Assembly (NCBI GenBank): GCA_003140075.1
Contig: PLIO01000149.1
Coordinates: 1-39,432 of the forward strand
Direction: 5' to 3'
DNA: 39,432 nucleotides
Origin: Acidobacteriaceae bacterium
Lineage (GTDB): Bacteria; Acidobacteriota; Terriglobia; Terriglobales; Acidobacteriaceae
Notes under the pieces: generated by a model
Told to the model about the DNA's origin: nothing
What the model saw: the letters and a program-made list of their open reading frames with translations, nothing else
Databases searched by the model: none
In this document: positions 16,831-25,574 of the stretch, one piece after another
How the letters are laid out: every line of letters starts with the position of its first letter
Numbering within the stretch: position 1 is the stretch's first letter
Made by a program: the position numbers and the translations under genes

Positions 16831-18261
16831 TTACCTGCGGTTATCTGTACTGGGCTCCGGGTGTATCAGCACGCGGAAAAGCTCGGGTGCGTTCTGCTTG
16901 AAGTGAATTTCGAGTTCGGTCTGAATATCGTGAACCCGGGCGAGCGATAGATCGTCGGAGAACGTGCAATGGCAGGAAACGTACAGGCGTCCGCGCACCT
17001 TCTTGATCTGGACGTCGTGCATATCGATAATTTCCGGAAACTGGCTGGCGGCCGCCTTCAGCCGACGCTCGAGGTCGGCGTCGCGGACCAACTCGTCGCC
17101 GGTTTCGATGGTGGCTGGTTCGCTTTCGATATGGGTGAGGATGTCGGAAATCTCAGGTACATTGAGGCGCATGTCGGCTTCGAGTTCGGTGACCTGATCA
17201 TGGGCGTTCTTGAGAGACATGCGTTCATCAAGTTCGACGTGCTGCTCGACGTGAAGCCGCCCCGTGAGATCCTGCACGCTGATGTCGTGGACGTTGAGGT
17301 TGTGGCGTGTGGCCACGGCGCGAATACGATCAAAGATATTTTCCGAGCGCTGGGCACGCGGCAGGGGCTGCACCGTAACATCGGCATCTGGAAGAACGTT
17401 GTGGACCGCTGCAGTTACGGCGGCCACCAATTGTTCGGAGCGCTGAAAAGTGACGGTGCGCGCCAGCCCGACGGCCAAATCGGCGAAATACCGGTTGCCG
17501 GCGCGGCGGATGCGTACACGGCCGACCTCGAGTACACCATCAACGCGGGAGACGGCATCGGTGATCTGAGCCCGGACCCCGGCGGGGGCGGCGTCGAGCA
17601 AGGCATCGACGGTGCGCCGCGCCAAACGCCAGCTGACGGAAACAATAACTCCCGCGACGAACAGCGCGGCGATGGGATCGGCGAGACGGAGCCAATCCAG
17701 GTGGTAGACGCGCCCGGCAAGGATCAGCACCAGGCCGAGCACGACCACGCCGGCCGACCAAACGTCGGTGGAAAAGTGCAGTGCGTCCGCTTCGAGAGCC
17801 TGGCTGTCGTACTTGGTGGCGATGCGGCCGAGAGCGCGGGAGCGCCACCAATCTACAGCCATGGAAAGCAACATCACGACGAACGCCCAGATTGACGGCT
17901 CGACTTCAACCCGGCGGAAAAACAACCGCACGACAGCTTCGTAGACGACCCAGGCGCAGGTCAGCAAAAGCAGTCCGGTTTCTACAAAGGCTGAGAAATT
18001 TTCAACCTTGCCGTGGCCATATTGGTGATCGGCGTCGGCGGGTTTGTCGGAGACTCCGACCGACAGGTACGTAAGCGAGGCCGCGATCAGATCCAGCGCG
18101 GAGTGCGCCGCTTCGGAGAGAATTCCGAGGCTGCCCGTGGTGACGCCAACGACAATTTTTCCGCCGGTAATCAGGAGGGCGGCGATTACCGAGTTTCCTG
18201 CCACAGCGCGCTTTTCGGCGCGCATGGCATTGGGCGAATAAAGGGCCGGCGTTCCGGACAT
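16831..18261 (-). CDS. Cation diffusion facilitator with three C-terminal domains
   Basis: Inner-membrane divalent metal exporter (Zn, Fe, Mn or similar), proton-coupled. 476 residues, much longer than the usual about 300. The membrane part carries the metal site: His53/Asp57 (AAHSALD) and His162/Asp166 (LHFSTD), plus the loop motif DHQYGHGKVEN (78-88). The cytoplasmic ZT-dimer-like domain at about 220-300 is followed by two more of similar size, about 307-385 and 391-472, each with an xxVHDxxV...GRLxVxxH pattern. Start ATG 18261 is preferred: the in-frame TTG at 18297 overlaps the -35 box. It lies 51 nt after the GloVer gene stop region. Confidence 0.88.
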   Translation of the reverse strand: MSGTPALYSPNAMRAEKRAVAGNSVIAALLITGGKIVVGVTTGSLGILSEAAHSALDLIAASLTYLSVGVSDKPADADHQYGHGKVENFSAFVETGLLLLTCAWVVYEAVVRLFFRRVEVEPSIWAFVVMLLSMAVDWWRSRALGRIATKYDSQALEADALHFSTDVWSAGVVVLGLVLILAGRVYHLDWLRLADPIAALFVAGVIVSVSWRLARRTVDALLDAAPAGVRAQITDAVSRVDGVLEVGRVRIRRAGNRYFADLAVGLARTVTFQRSEQLVAAVTAAVHNVLPDADVTVQPLPRAQRSENIFDRIRAVATRHNLNVHDISVQDLTGRLHVEQHVELDERMSLKNAHDQVTELEADMRLNVPEISDILTHIESEPATIETGDELVRDADLERRLKAAASQFPEIIDMHDVQIKKVRGRLYVSCHCTFSDDLSLARVHDIQTELEIHFKQNAPELFRVLIHPEPSTDNRR

Positions 18262-18267
18262 GATGGG

Positions 18268-18297
18268 ATTATCGGCGATAAGCGAGGATTGCGCCAA
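18268..18297 (-). promoter_or_regulatory. Promoter of the CDF gene, leaderless
   Basis: TTGGCG (18292-18297), 18-nt spacer, GATAAT (18268-18273), then 6 nt to the ATG at 18261. Lies between the stop of the upstream GloVer gene and the CDF start, so the CDF gene has its own promoter. Confidence 0.55.
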
Positions 18298-18312
18298 CGG
18301 GAATCGGAGGTG

Positions 18313-19581
18313 CTAACGCAAGCGCGTGAACTTGAAAACGTTGCCCCCGCCATACTCGCCTCCCTGGGCTGTCGTTCCGCACAGATGCCCAGCGCGGTCG
18401 AAGGTCAGGCCATCGGGGAGCGATCCATCCGTGCCATCAAAGCTGTACAGCACATTCTCCGTCCAGTTCCCGCCCGCCTGATGTACTAATTCGAAAGCTA
18501 CGCCCTTATCGGAGGCACCACCTTTGGAGGTTGCGCCATAAAGATGGCCCTCGGGGTCGAATATCATCCCTACCTGTGGATACGCCCCCTCCGTGTTGTC
18601 GAAACTGTTCAGAATCGTCTCGGTCCAGCCTCCACTCGTATTCCAACTCAACTCGAACACCGTCCCACAGCCGTAAGTGCCGGTGCCTCCGTTGTAACAG
18701 GTGAGATCAGCGCCGCCGCTGATCGTCGTTCCATATAGGTTGCCCCGAGAGTCGATGGTCAGGCCCGCCTGGGGAAATATTCCCTCCGAGCCGTTGGGGT
18801 TAAAACTGTACAGCACGGATTCCGTCCAGCCCCCGCCGGACGCAGGCGTCAATTCGAACACCGCGCCGTTATTATGGGCACCTCCGTAATACGTGGAGCC
18901 GTAGAGATTGCCGGAGGAGTCGAAGACCAGACCCGATAAGGGAAGATTTGCGTCCCCGTTGTTGCCGAAGTTGTAGAGAATACTCTCGCTCCAGAGACCG
19001 CCCGTCTTGGGCGTCAGTTCGAACACCGTTCCGTGGCCGTCGGTTCCACCTCCGCTGGTGGTGCCGTAGAGGTTCCCGGAAGAATCCAGGATTACACTGC
19101 CTTGTGGATCTGTCCCGTCCTCAGCCCCGACTCCGAAACTGTAAAGAATTCTCTCGACCCAGGCTCCGTCAGTTTTCCGGCCTATTTCGTACACAGTACC
19201 ATGGCCGAAAAAGCCTCCGTCTTGGGTCGTACTGTAGAAATTACCGGCGGCATCGGAGATTAGCCCGACGGAAGGGTAAAATCCGTCCGTACCGTTTGTG
19301 TCGAAGTTATGCAGCACTTTCTCGCTCCAGCCTCCGCCGGTCGCGCGCTGCAACTCAAATACAGTTCCAGCGTTATAAGTTCCACCCAGATTGGTGGTTC
19401 CGTAAATGTCACCGGAAGCGTCGAAGGTCAGAACGGCGGGGCTTTGCCCGTCGTTGCCGCTGCTGCCGAAGCTGTACAGAACCGTCTCTTGCTGGCCGGC
19501 GGCGTTCTTGGCTGTTCCGGAAAAGGTGAGAGCTACAATCGCCAACGCGGTCAAGCTTGTTCGTGTAAGTCTGCTGCGCAT
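18313..19581 (-). CDS. Secreted GloVer-repeat protein, seven repeats
   Basis: 422 residues. Residues 1-30 form a signal peptide (TSLTALAIVALTFSGTAKNAAG). The rest is seven repeats of about 50 residues, each like YSFGxxGxDGxxPxxxLxxDxxGNLYGTTxxGGxxGxGTVFEL, without any extra domain. The regular count and strand pattern fit a seven-bladed propeller. The start ATG 19581 has a strong GGAGGAG site 9 nt upstream and is preferred over an ATG ten codons earlier. Divergent from the PPIase gene across a 261-nt gap. Function unknown. Confidence 0.85.
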   Translation of the reverse strand: MRSRLTRTSLTALAIVALTFSGTAKNAAGQQETVLYSFGSSGNDGQSPAVLTFDASGDIYGTTNLGGTYNAGTVFELQRATGGGWSEKVLHNFDTNGTDGFYPSVGLISDAAGNFYSTTQDGGFFGHGTVYEIGRKTDGAWVERILYSFGVGAEDGTDPQGSVILDSSGNLYGTTSGGGTDGHGTVFELTPKTGGLWSESILYNFGNNGDANLPLSGLVFDSSGNLYGSTYYGGAHNNGAVFELTPASGGGWTESVLYSFNPNGSEGIFPQAGLTIDSRGNLYGTTISGGADLTCYNGGTGTYGCGTVFELSWNTSGGWTETILNSFDNTEGAYPQVGMIFDPEGHLYGATSKGGASDKGVAFELVHQAGGNWTENVLYSFDGTDGSLPDGLTFDRAGHLCGTTAQGGEYGGGNVFKFTRLR

Positions 19582-19842
19582 TGCGTATCTCTCCTCCGCG
19601 CGGGGGACCATTTTACATCGGGGAAGGGCTCATCCGGCGGTCTTCGAGCATTCCACCCAGTGCGGAGGGCGTCAAGATGAAAGATTTTGCAAACTTGCGA
19701 TGGCGGTCTCCGATCCGCGAAACGTCGAGCGCCTCTTCCACAATCTGCGTGTACCCATTCTGCAATAAACCGCCTCTGTGCTAGGATGCTAGGTTCGAGC
19801 TGTTCCAACTTCCTGATCTACCAATCCTGGAGGACTTCACGT
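19582..19842. other. Divergent intergenic region, no gene seen
   Basis: A 261-nt gap between the divergent GloVer and PPIase genes. Weak promoter-like hexamers are present (TAAAAT on the minus strand near 19609; TAGGAT at 19782-19787 on the plus strand), neither with a convincing -35. No RNA gene or repeat was recognised. Confidence 0.3.
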
Positions 19843-21096
19843 ATGCGAAAGAGTTGGTTGCTGTGTGTTTTGATGGGGACGCTGGCCTGGGGACAGGCCC
19901 AACCGGGTACGACGCCGGCGCAGCCGAGTCCGGCGCAAGCTCCGGCCGCCGCAGCTAAAGCGCCGGAGACGCCGGCTCCAGAAGTTCCAGAAAATGCCGC
20001 GGTGATTACTATCACTGGAGTTTGTTCTACGAAAACAGCCGCAGGCGCAAAGACGGCCGGCGGCAAGACTGCTGCTGCCAAGAAACCGGCGGACTGCAAG
20101 ACGGTGATTACGCGGGCCCAGTTCGAGAAGATTGCCAAGGCTCTGCAACAAGGCCCAAACCCGCTGAATGCGCAGCAGAAACGGCAGTTGGCCAACGTGC
20201 TGCCGCGCGTTATGGCCATGTCGAAAGCAGCGGAGGCGAAGGGACTCGACAAAACTCCGCAATTCGCCGAAACGATGAAGTTCGTCAGAATGCAGATTTT
20301 GACCACGCAACTGCAGCACAAGGTGCAGGAAGATGCGGAGAAGATCTCGTCGACTCAGATAGACGATTACTATAAGAACAATCCCGAGGCCTATGAGCAG
20401 TTCTCTCTGGACCGTTTATTTGTTCCGCGCAACAAGCAGGCAGAACCCGAGAAGGAGGACGCCAAGGCAGAGAAGCTGACCGACGAACAGCAGAAAGCCA
20501 AGGAAGCGGCTGACAAAGCGAAGCAGGAACAGGGCGAGCAAGAGCTGAGTAAGCTGGCCGACAGCCTGCGGGAACGCGCGGCGGCCGGGGAAGATTTCAT
20601 CAAGCTGCAGAAAGAAGCTTTCGAAGCGGCGGGCATGAAGAACGATTCGCCGACCGTCAACCTGCCAACAGTGCGGCGCACCGGTTTGCCTCCGGCACAT
20701 GCGGCGGGGGTATTTGATCTGAAGGCGGGCGAGGTGTCGGCGGTCATTAGCGACAATGCCGGTCACTATGTGTACAAGGTGGTGAGCAAGGAGGTTCTCC
20801 CGCTGGACGACAAGGTGAGCGCCGAAATCCGCAACACCCTGAAGAGTCAGGCGACGAAGGACGCGATGGACAAGTACAACAATTCGTTTCACGCGGAAAC
20901 CAACGACGCCTACTTTGGGCCGCCGGGCCCGGCTGGCCCGATGGGAGCGCGTCCCGGCGCGCCGCGTGTGCCGCATCCCCGTATGGTTCCGCCACCCGCG
21001 CAGCAGCCCCAGACTCAACCGCAGGCTGCGCCACCGGCGGCGAACCCGCCAGCGGAGCCTCCGGCGCAACAAACTCCTCCATCTAAGCCGAACTGA
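19843..21096 (+). CDS. Periplasmic parvulin-type peptidyl-prolyl isomerase (SurA/PpiC-like)
   Basis: 417 residues, exported (signal peptide 1-18), probably an outer-membrane-protein chaperone. The N-terminal half (about 86-185) is a SurA-like helical domain. The parvulin-like domain is about 186-316: FSLDRLFVPRNK, then LRERAAAGEDFIKL, and VFDLKAGEVSAVISDNAGHYVYKVV. A charged Lys/Glu/Gln/Ala-rich helix (about 199-236) interrupts it between the first strand and first helix. The tail (about 358-417) is Pro-rich with a short Gly-Pro-Pro stretch. The start ATG 19843 has a strong GGAGG 8 nt away. The stop overlaps the next start by one base. Confidence 0.85.
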   Translation: MRKSWLLCVLMGTLAWGQAQPGTTPAQPSPAQAPAAAAKAPETPAPEVPENAAVITITGVCSTKTAAGAKTAGGKTAAAKKPADCKTVITRAQFEKIAKALQQGPNPLNAQQKRQLANVLPRVMAMSKAAEAKGLDKTPQFAETMKFVRMQILTTQLQHKVQEDAEKISSTQIDDYYKNNPEAYEQFSLDRLFVPRNKQAEPEKEDAKAEKLTDEQQKAKEAADKAKQEQGEQELSKLADSLRERAAAGEDFIKLQKEAFEAAGMKNDSPTVNLPTVRRTGLPPAHAAGVFDLKAGEVSAVISDNAGHYVYKVVSKEVLPLDDKVSAEIRNTLKSQATKDAMDKYNNSFHAETNDAYFGPPGPAGPMGARPGAPRVPHPRMVPPPAQQPQTQPQAAPPAANPPAEPPAQQTPPSKPN

Positions 21097-22181
21097 TGGC
21101 GAGCCCGAAGCCTGTCGTCGTGGTCACCGGCATTGCGGGAAATCTGGGCTCCCGGGTTCTCCCGCTGCTGGGGGATTTTTCCGTGCTTGGGGTGGACATG
21201 CATCCACCCCAAACCGATCTGCCGCTGCAATTCGAGCGCATGGATCTGGGGGAAGAATCCTGTACTCGTGTTCTTTACGAGATGCTGCGCGACACGCGCC
21301 CGGTAGCGTTGGTACATCTTGCCTTCGTGGTGGATGCGGTGCGCGCCGGCGTGCTGGACGCCGAACGCATGTGGCAGATTAATGTGGCAGGCACGGCTCG
21401 CGTGATGGAAGCCATCACAGAGGTAAACCGCACGACGGATTTCGGGATCAAGCAATTCATCTTTCCCAGCAGTGTGTCCGCTTATGGTCCGAGCCTTCAG
21501 TCGCCGGCGACGGAAGAGTCTGCCATGGCGGCGCACACATTGCCCTACGCCATTCATAAGAAGCAATGCGATGAAGTGGTACAGCAGCGCTCCGCTGCCT
21601 TGCGGGGATGCAGCGTGTACATTCTGCGTCCGCACATTTTTGCCGGCGCCAGTGTGGAAAACTATTTTCTGGGAGCGTTTCGCGGCACACCCGGCGGAAA
21701 GAGCCCGCGAGCCGAGAAAATGCGCAGCGAAAGCAAGCGCCTTCCCTGTGTACTGCCGCGCGGGCAACAGTATCTCGACAATAAGATTCAGTTCGTGCAC
21801 GTGGACGATATGGCGCGGCTGATCGCGCACATCCTGCACCGCGATCCCGAGCCGCAACGGCTTACCATTCTGAACGTAGCCGGACGCGGCGACGCGCTCA
21901 CGTTCGGACGCTGCATTGAGCTGGCACAAGCCAAGCTGCTGCGCGTGCCCGGCAAGTGGGCCATGCGGCTGGTGCTGCAATACCTATGGAAGCGGCAGAT
22001 TTCGGCGATTCCGCCGGAAGCACTCCCCTACATGACCGGTGAGTACATCATGAATACGGACCGGCTGAAGGGCTTTCTCGGCGGAGAGTACGAGAACGTT
22101 TTGCGATATACGATTGCCGATGCATTCGTCGACAGCTTCAAAACCGCGGCCTCCGCTTCGCAGCACGCGGGCGCGAGTTAG
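21096..22181 (+). CDS. NAD-dependent epimerase/dehydratase (extended SDR)
   Basis: 361 residues with a Rossmann fold. The nucleotide motif TGIAGNLG is at the N-terminus, the strand with HLAFVVD follows, and the catalytic SSVSAYG ... YAIHK (Tyr and Lys) is intact. Probably acts on a nucleotide sugar or related metabolite; the substrate cannot be named. TGA of the PPIase gene and ATG of this gene share a base (TGATG), so translation is likely coupled, an unusual pairing of a periplasmic chaperone with a cytosolic SDR. Confidence 0.85.
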   Translation: MASPKPVVVVTGIAGNLGSRVLPLLGDFSVLGVDMHPPQTDLPLQFERMDLGEESCTRVLYEMLRDTRPVALVHLAFVVDAVRAGVLDAERMWQINVAGTARVMEAITEVNRTTDFGIKQFIFPSSVSAYGPSLQSPATEESAMAAHTLPYAIHKKQCDEVVQQRSAALRGCSVYILRPHIFAGASVENYFLGAFRGTPGGKSPRAEKMRSESKRLPCVLPRGQQYLDNKIQFVHVDDMARLIAHILHRDPEPQRLTILNVAGRGDALTFGRCIELAQAKLLRVPGKWAMRLVLQYLWKRQISAIPPEALPYMTGEYIMNTDRLKGFLGGEYENVLRYTIADAFVDSFKTAASASQHAGAS

Positions 22182-22268
22182 AGCATCCCTCAAGCAAAGA
22201 GCGGAAGTGTTACGCTTTCCCCCCACATATTTTTCGCATGGGTGGAATAAATCAGAAGGCGGCTAGTT

Positions 22269-22274
22269 TACTCT
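22269..22274 (+). promoter_or_regulatory. -10-like TACTCT, probable leaderless sigma gene
   Basis: TACTCT ends 6 nt before the GTG start of the sigma gene. No ribosome site is present between it and the start. The -35 is not recognisable, so an alternative sigma factor may be used. Confidence 0.3.
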
Positions 22275-22280
22275 AAGCGG

Positions 22281-22817
22281 GTGTCAGAAAACCGGCTCAG
22301 CGCGGCGTCGTTTGCAGATCTCGCCTTGCCCTTGTTCGATCAACTGTATAACTTTGCGCGCTGGCTTACGCGGGACCAGACTGAAGCTGACGATTTGGTG
22401 CAGGAAACATATGCCAAGGCTTTGCGCGGATTTTCCTCGTTTCAGGCAGGTACGAATTTTCGAGCCTGGATGTATCGCATCTTGCGAAATTCGTTTCTGA
22501 GTTCACGGACAGGGCTGAAGACCACGGTGGTGTTGGACGAGGAAGGCGGCGACGGTCTGCCAGCAGAGACAGCTACGCCGGAAAGCCTTCTGATCGAGCA
22601 GGCCAACCGCGAGATGGTGCAGCAGGCCTTGGAGGCTTTAGCGGTGCCGTTCCGGGAGATTTTGCTGCTCTGTGAAGTGGAGGAGATGTCATATCAGGAG
22701 ATTTCCGAAACGCTGGCGATTCCCATAGGCACGGTGATGTCGCGTTTGTCTCGCGCGCGCCGGGCACTTCGCGAAACGCTGCTCGAGAGAATCGAGGGAG
22801 GGCGGCATGGCGTGTGA
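22281..22817 (+). CDS. ECF-type RNA polymerase sigma factor
   Basis: 178 residues from GTG 22281. Region 2 is about 12-75 (LFDQLYNFARWLTRDQTEADDLVQETYAKAL, then RAWMYRILRNSF). Region 4 is about 112-170 (LEALAVPFREILLLCEVEEMSYQEISETLAIPIGTVMSRLSRARRALRE), a helix-turn-helix for the -35 element. No regions 1 or 3, as expected of ECF factors. Its 3' end overlaps the anti-sigma gene by 11 nt, which argues for a paired switch. The signal is unknown. Confidence 0.92.
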   Translation: MSENRLSAASFADLALPLFDQLYNFARWLTRDQTEADDLVQETYAKALRGFSSFQAGTNFRAWMYRILRNSFLSSRTGLKTTVVLDEEGGDGLPAETATPESLLIEQANREMVQQALEALAVPFREILLLCEVEEMSYQEISETLAIPIGTVMSRLSRARRALRETLLERIEGGRHGV

Positions 22818-23559
22818 GGAGTGGCGCGGACAGTTGGACCGTTACCTCGATGGCGAGCTCACGCCTGCCGAGGCTGCGGCTGTGGGCGCGCATCTGCGCG
22901 GCTGTGCCGATTGTGCGGCCGGTGCTCTGGAGCGGGTACAGACTAAACGCTTGGTCCAGGCTGCCGGAAAGCGACACCAGCCGAGCGCAGCGTTGCGCAA
23001 CCAGATCACGAAGAGCGTGGCTGCTCGATCGCATGGCGGATCTGCCAGGCAATGGAAATTGGTTTTGATCCCGGGGCTGGTGTTGGCGGTTGCCGTGCTC
23101 CTGTTGAGTTCGTACGAGGCGCGCGAACGGGCAGCGGGGCAAAGTGTCTACAGCGAGTTGGCCGATCTGCACGTGGCTACTCTAGCCAGCGCGACTCCGG
23201 TGGATGTAGTTTCGTCCGATCGCCACACGGTAAAGCCGTGGTTTCAAGGCAGGATTCCGTTCACGTTCAATCTGCCCGAACTGCCGGGATCGGAATTTAG
23301 CCTGGTGGGAGGGCGAGTTGCTTACCTTGAACAAACTCCCGGTGCGCATTTGATCTTTCAGATCCGCAAGCACGAGATTTCTGTGTTCATTTTTTCCGAG
23401 CGCGAAATGGAAACCCGGACCCTGCCTTCGGGACCAGCAACCGCCCTATCGTTCAACATGGAGACATGGACGAAGAATGGCCTGCGCTATTTTGTGATCG
23501 GCGATGCGGGCGCAGGAGACATTCGAGCGTTAAGCAAATTGCTGCAAGATGCAAGCTAA
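22807..23559 (+). CDS. Membrane anti-sigma factor with zinc-finger (zf-HC2) domain
   Basis: 250 residues. The N-terminal anti-sigma domain has the H-x3-C-x2-C motif (HLRGCADC, His30/Cys34/Cys37), plus Cys3. A single membrane helix follows at about 83-104 (WKLVLIPGLVLAVAVLLLSS), then a periplasmic domain of about 145 residues. It sequesters the upstream sigma factor until released by a signal sensed outside or through the zinc site. The ATG at 22807 lies inside the sigma gene's last codons. Convergent with ubiE. Confidence 0.9.
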   Translation: MACEEWRGQLDRYLDGELTPAEAAAVGAHLRGCADCAAGALERVQTKRLVQAAGKRHQPSAALRNQITKSVAARSHGGSARQWKLVLIPGLVLAVAVLLLSSYEARERAAGQSVYSELADLHVATLASATPVDVVSSDRHTVKPWFQGRIPFTFNLPELPGSEFSLVGGRVAYLEQTPGAHLIFQIRKHEISVFIFSEREMETRTLPSGPATALSFNMETWTKNGLRYFVIGDAGAGDIRALSKLLQDAS

Positions 23560-23581
23560 CCGGACTCGAGCCTTCGATTGC

Positions 23582-24379
23582 TTACTTTCGCCCGCGATAC
23601 AAGCCGGCAATGCCGAAAGTGTACGGCGTCCAACTGACTTCACGAAAGCCGGCGCGCCGCATGCGCTCCAGCATCTCCTGTGGTGCGGGAAAACGTTCGA
23701 CCGAATTCGGCAGATAAGCATAAGGTCCGCGTACGCCGGAAATTAGAGTACCCACGCGAGGCAGGACTTGCCTAAAGTAAAAGCGATAGAGATGGCCTAA
23801 GAGCCCTTTCGGCTCACCGAAATCGAGAATGCCGCACTCGCCTCCAGGCTTGAGAACACGCACGATCTCGCGCAGACCGGCATCGTAGTCCGCAAGATTG
23901 CGAAAGCCGAAGGCTGAGGTCACCAGGCTGAAGTACTGGTCGGGAAATGGAAGGCAGAGCGCGTCGGCCTCAATCCATCGTGGCATTTGCGATTTGCCGT
24001 TTTCAGAGACCTTTCCGATAGACTTCGAGTGGGCTCGCTGCAACATGGCGTGGGAAAAGTCAGCTCCCAGAATCTGCGGACGGCAGTTCCCGGCCTGCTT
24101 CCGCAATGCGAAGGTCATATCCCCGGTGCCACAGCAGAGATCCAAGATGCGGCAGTCAGGCTCGGCTAGAATCTGCGTAAAGCTGCGAGCAGTGCGGCGC
24201 CACCACAGGCGATCAACATTGAATGACAATAAGTGATTGAGCAGGTCGTACCGCGGAGCGATCGAGGTGAACATCGCACGGACAGCGCGTGCCGCGGAAC
24301 CAGCATCGCTGGCCCCGTCCGGAGCGGCACCGACAACGATCGACTTCCGAGTGTCCGTCACCGGGCTCACTTCTTCCAC
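23582..24379 (-). CDS. ubiE: Demethylmenaquinone methyltransferase
   Basis: 265 residues, SAM-dependent C-methylation that completes menaquinone (MenG/UbiE; UbiE also serves ubiquinone where that exists). Motifs are RYDLLNHLLSFNVDRLWWRR (43-62), ILDLCCGTGDMT (78-89), SAFGFRNLADYDAGLREIVRVLKPGG, and the family ending SWTPYTFGIAGLYRGRK. The GTG start at 24379 overlaps aroB by 13 nt; a second GTG at 24370 overlaps the aroB stop by 4 nt and is equally plausible. Acidobacteria use menaquinone, so menG is an alternative name. Confidence 0.93.
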   Translation of the reverse strand: MEEVSPVTDTRKSIVVGAAPDGASDAGSAARAVRAMFTSIAPRYDLLNHLLSFNVDRLWWRRTARSFTQILAEPDCRILDLCCGTGDMTFALRKQAGNCRPQILGADFSHAMLQRAHSKSIGKVSENGKSQMPRWIEADALCLPFPDQYFSLVTSAFGFRNLADYDAGLREIVRVLKPGGECGILDFGEPKGLLGHLYRFYFRQVLPRVGTLISGVRGPYAYLPNSVERFPAPQEMLERMRRAGFREVSWTPYTFGIAGLYRGRK

Positions 24380-25482
24380 ACCCAGCCGCCGCGCGATATA
24401 CGGCGTAATTCTTCGACAGCGTCGATTATGACTTTGTCCGGCACATCGGCGGCGATTTCGACTTTCCCGATCTCCCGGGGCAGAACGAAATGAACCGCTC
24501 CGTTTTGTGTTTTCTTGTCCGCCTGCAGGCGCGCGAGAATCTTGTGCGCGCTGACTTTCACTTCCGGCAACCGGCCGAGGCTGAGGACCGCGTCGGCGAT
24601 ACGGCCGGCGGTCACGCTATCGGTGCGTCCGACCGTGAGTGCAATGTTAGTGGCGGCGATCATGCCCCAGGCGACGGCCTCGCCATGCAGCAAGGTCCGG
24701 TAACCGGTTTCAACTTCAAGCGCGTGCCCTATGGTGTGACCCAGGTTAAGAACGCGGCGTAGGCCGCCCTCCTGCTCATCGGCAGATACGATCTCGGCTT
24801 TCAATTTCACGCTTTGGGCGATAAGTCCCTCAATCTCCACCGGATCACGCTTCAAGATTTGAGTGCGTTTCTGTTCAAAGCGCAAAAAAAGATCGAGATC
24901 TCCGATGATGCCGCATTTGAGCGCCTCGTACAGGCCAGAACGAAAGGCACGGTCAGAAAGTGTGTGGAGGACCTCGGGATCAATGAGAACAACTCGCGGG
25001 TGATGATAGGTCCCGAGCAGGTTCTTCCCTGCCCCAAGATTCACACCGGTCTTGCCGCCGACGGACGCGTCCACCTGCGCCAGGACGGTGGTTGGAATCT
25101 GCACCAATTCCACGCCGCGCATGTAAAGGGAGGCCAACAGTCCGGTGACATCGCCGACCACCCCGCCGCCGAGTGCGATCAAAACGGCCTTGCGGTCGGC
25201 GCCCAGGCGCACCAACCTCTCCGCCAGCGTTTCGATGATGGCCAACTTCTTGGCCGGTTCACCGTCGGGCATCTGCACGACCTGGGGTTTGAAGCCAGCC
25301 GAAACCAGGGAGCGAATCAACTTCGTGCCCCAACGCCGGCGCACAGGAGGAACGGTAACCACAAATACGCTGCTCGATTGAGGCAATAACTCCACCAGCA
25401 AAGCCCCGGCCCGCGCCAGCAAGCCGTTTTCAATCCGAGCCTGGTAAGGACGAGGCGGGACGTGGATGGTGACTTGCGCCAT
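24367..25482 (-). CDS. aroB: 3-dehydroquinate synthase
   Basis: Second step of the shikimate pathway, NAD- and metal-dependent, cytosolic. 371 residues. The NAD motif ALGGGVVGDVTG (103-114), DASVGGKTGVN (138-148) and the metal ligands Glu186 (LYEALK), His249 (LNLGHTIGHALE) and His266 (LLHGEAVAWGM) are all present. Start ATG 25482 follows a leaderless-type promoter. Overlaps ubiE, so the two are probably co-transcribed: chorismate production and the last menaquinone step in one unit. Confidence 0.95.
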   Translation of the reverse strand: MAQVTIHVPPRPYQARIENGLLARAGALLVELLPQSSSVFVVTVPPVRRRWGTKLIRSLVSAGFKPQVVQMPDGEPAKKLAIIETLAERLVRLGADRKAVLIALGGGVVGDVTGLLASLYMRGVELVQIPTTVLAQVDASVGGKTGVNLGAGKNLLGTYHHPRVVLIDPEVLHTLSDRAFRSGLYEALKCGIIGDLDLFLRFEQKRTQILKRDPVEIEGLIAQSVKLKAEIVSADEQEGGLRRVLNLGHTIGHALEVETGYRTLLHGEAVAWGMIAATNIALTVGRTDSVTAGRIADAVLSLGRLPEVKVSAHKILARLQADKKTQNGAVHFVLPREIGKVEIAADVPDKVIIDAVEELRRISRGGWVWKK

Positions 25483-25490
25483 GGCATTCC

Positions 25491-25519
25491 ATCATAACTT
25501 ATGGACAACCCAGCGTTAA
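25491..25519 (-). promoter_or_regulatory. Promoter of aroB, leaderless type
   Basis: TTAACG (25514-25519), 17-nt spacer, TATGAT (25491-25496), then 8 nt to the ATG. No Shine-Dalgarno between. Confidence 0.55.
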
Positions 25520-25574
25520 CTTCCCTCACGAGGAGTTAGCGCCATCTTCGTTTCTGTAAAAAGTCTCAATTATT

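Noticed and set aside
16969..17895. A 308-codon plus-strand frame over the CDF gene
   Set aside because: Antisense shadow of a clear CDF protein with no recognisable motif.
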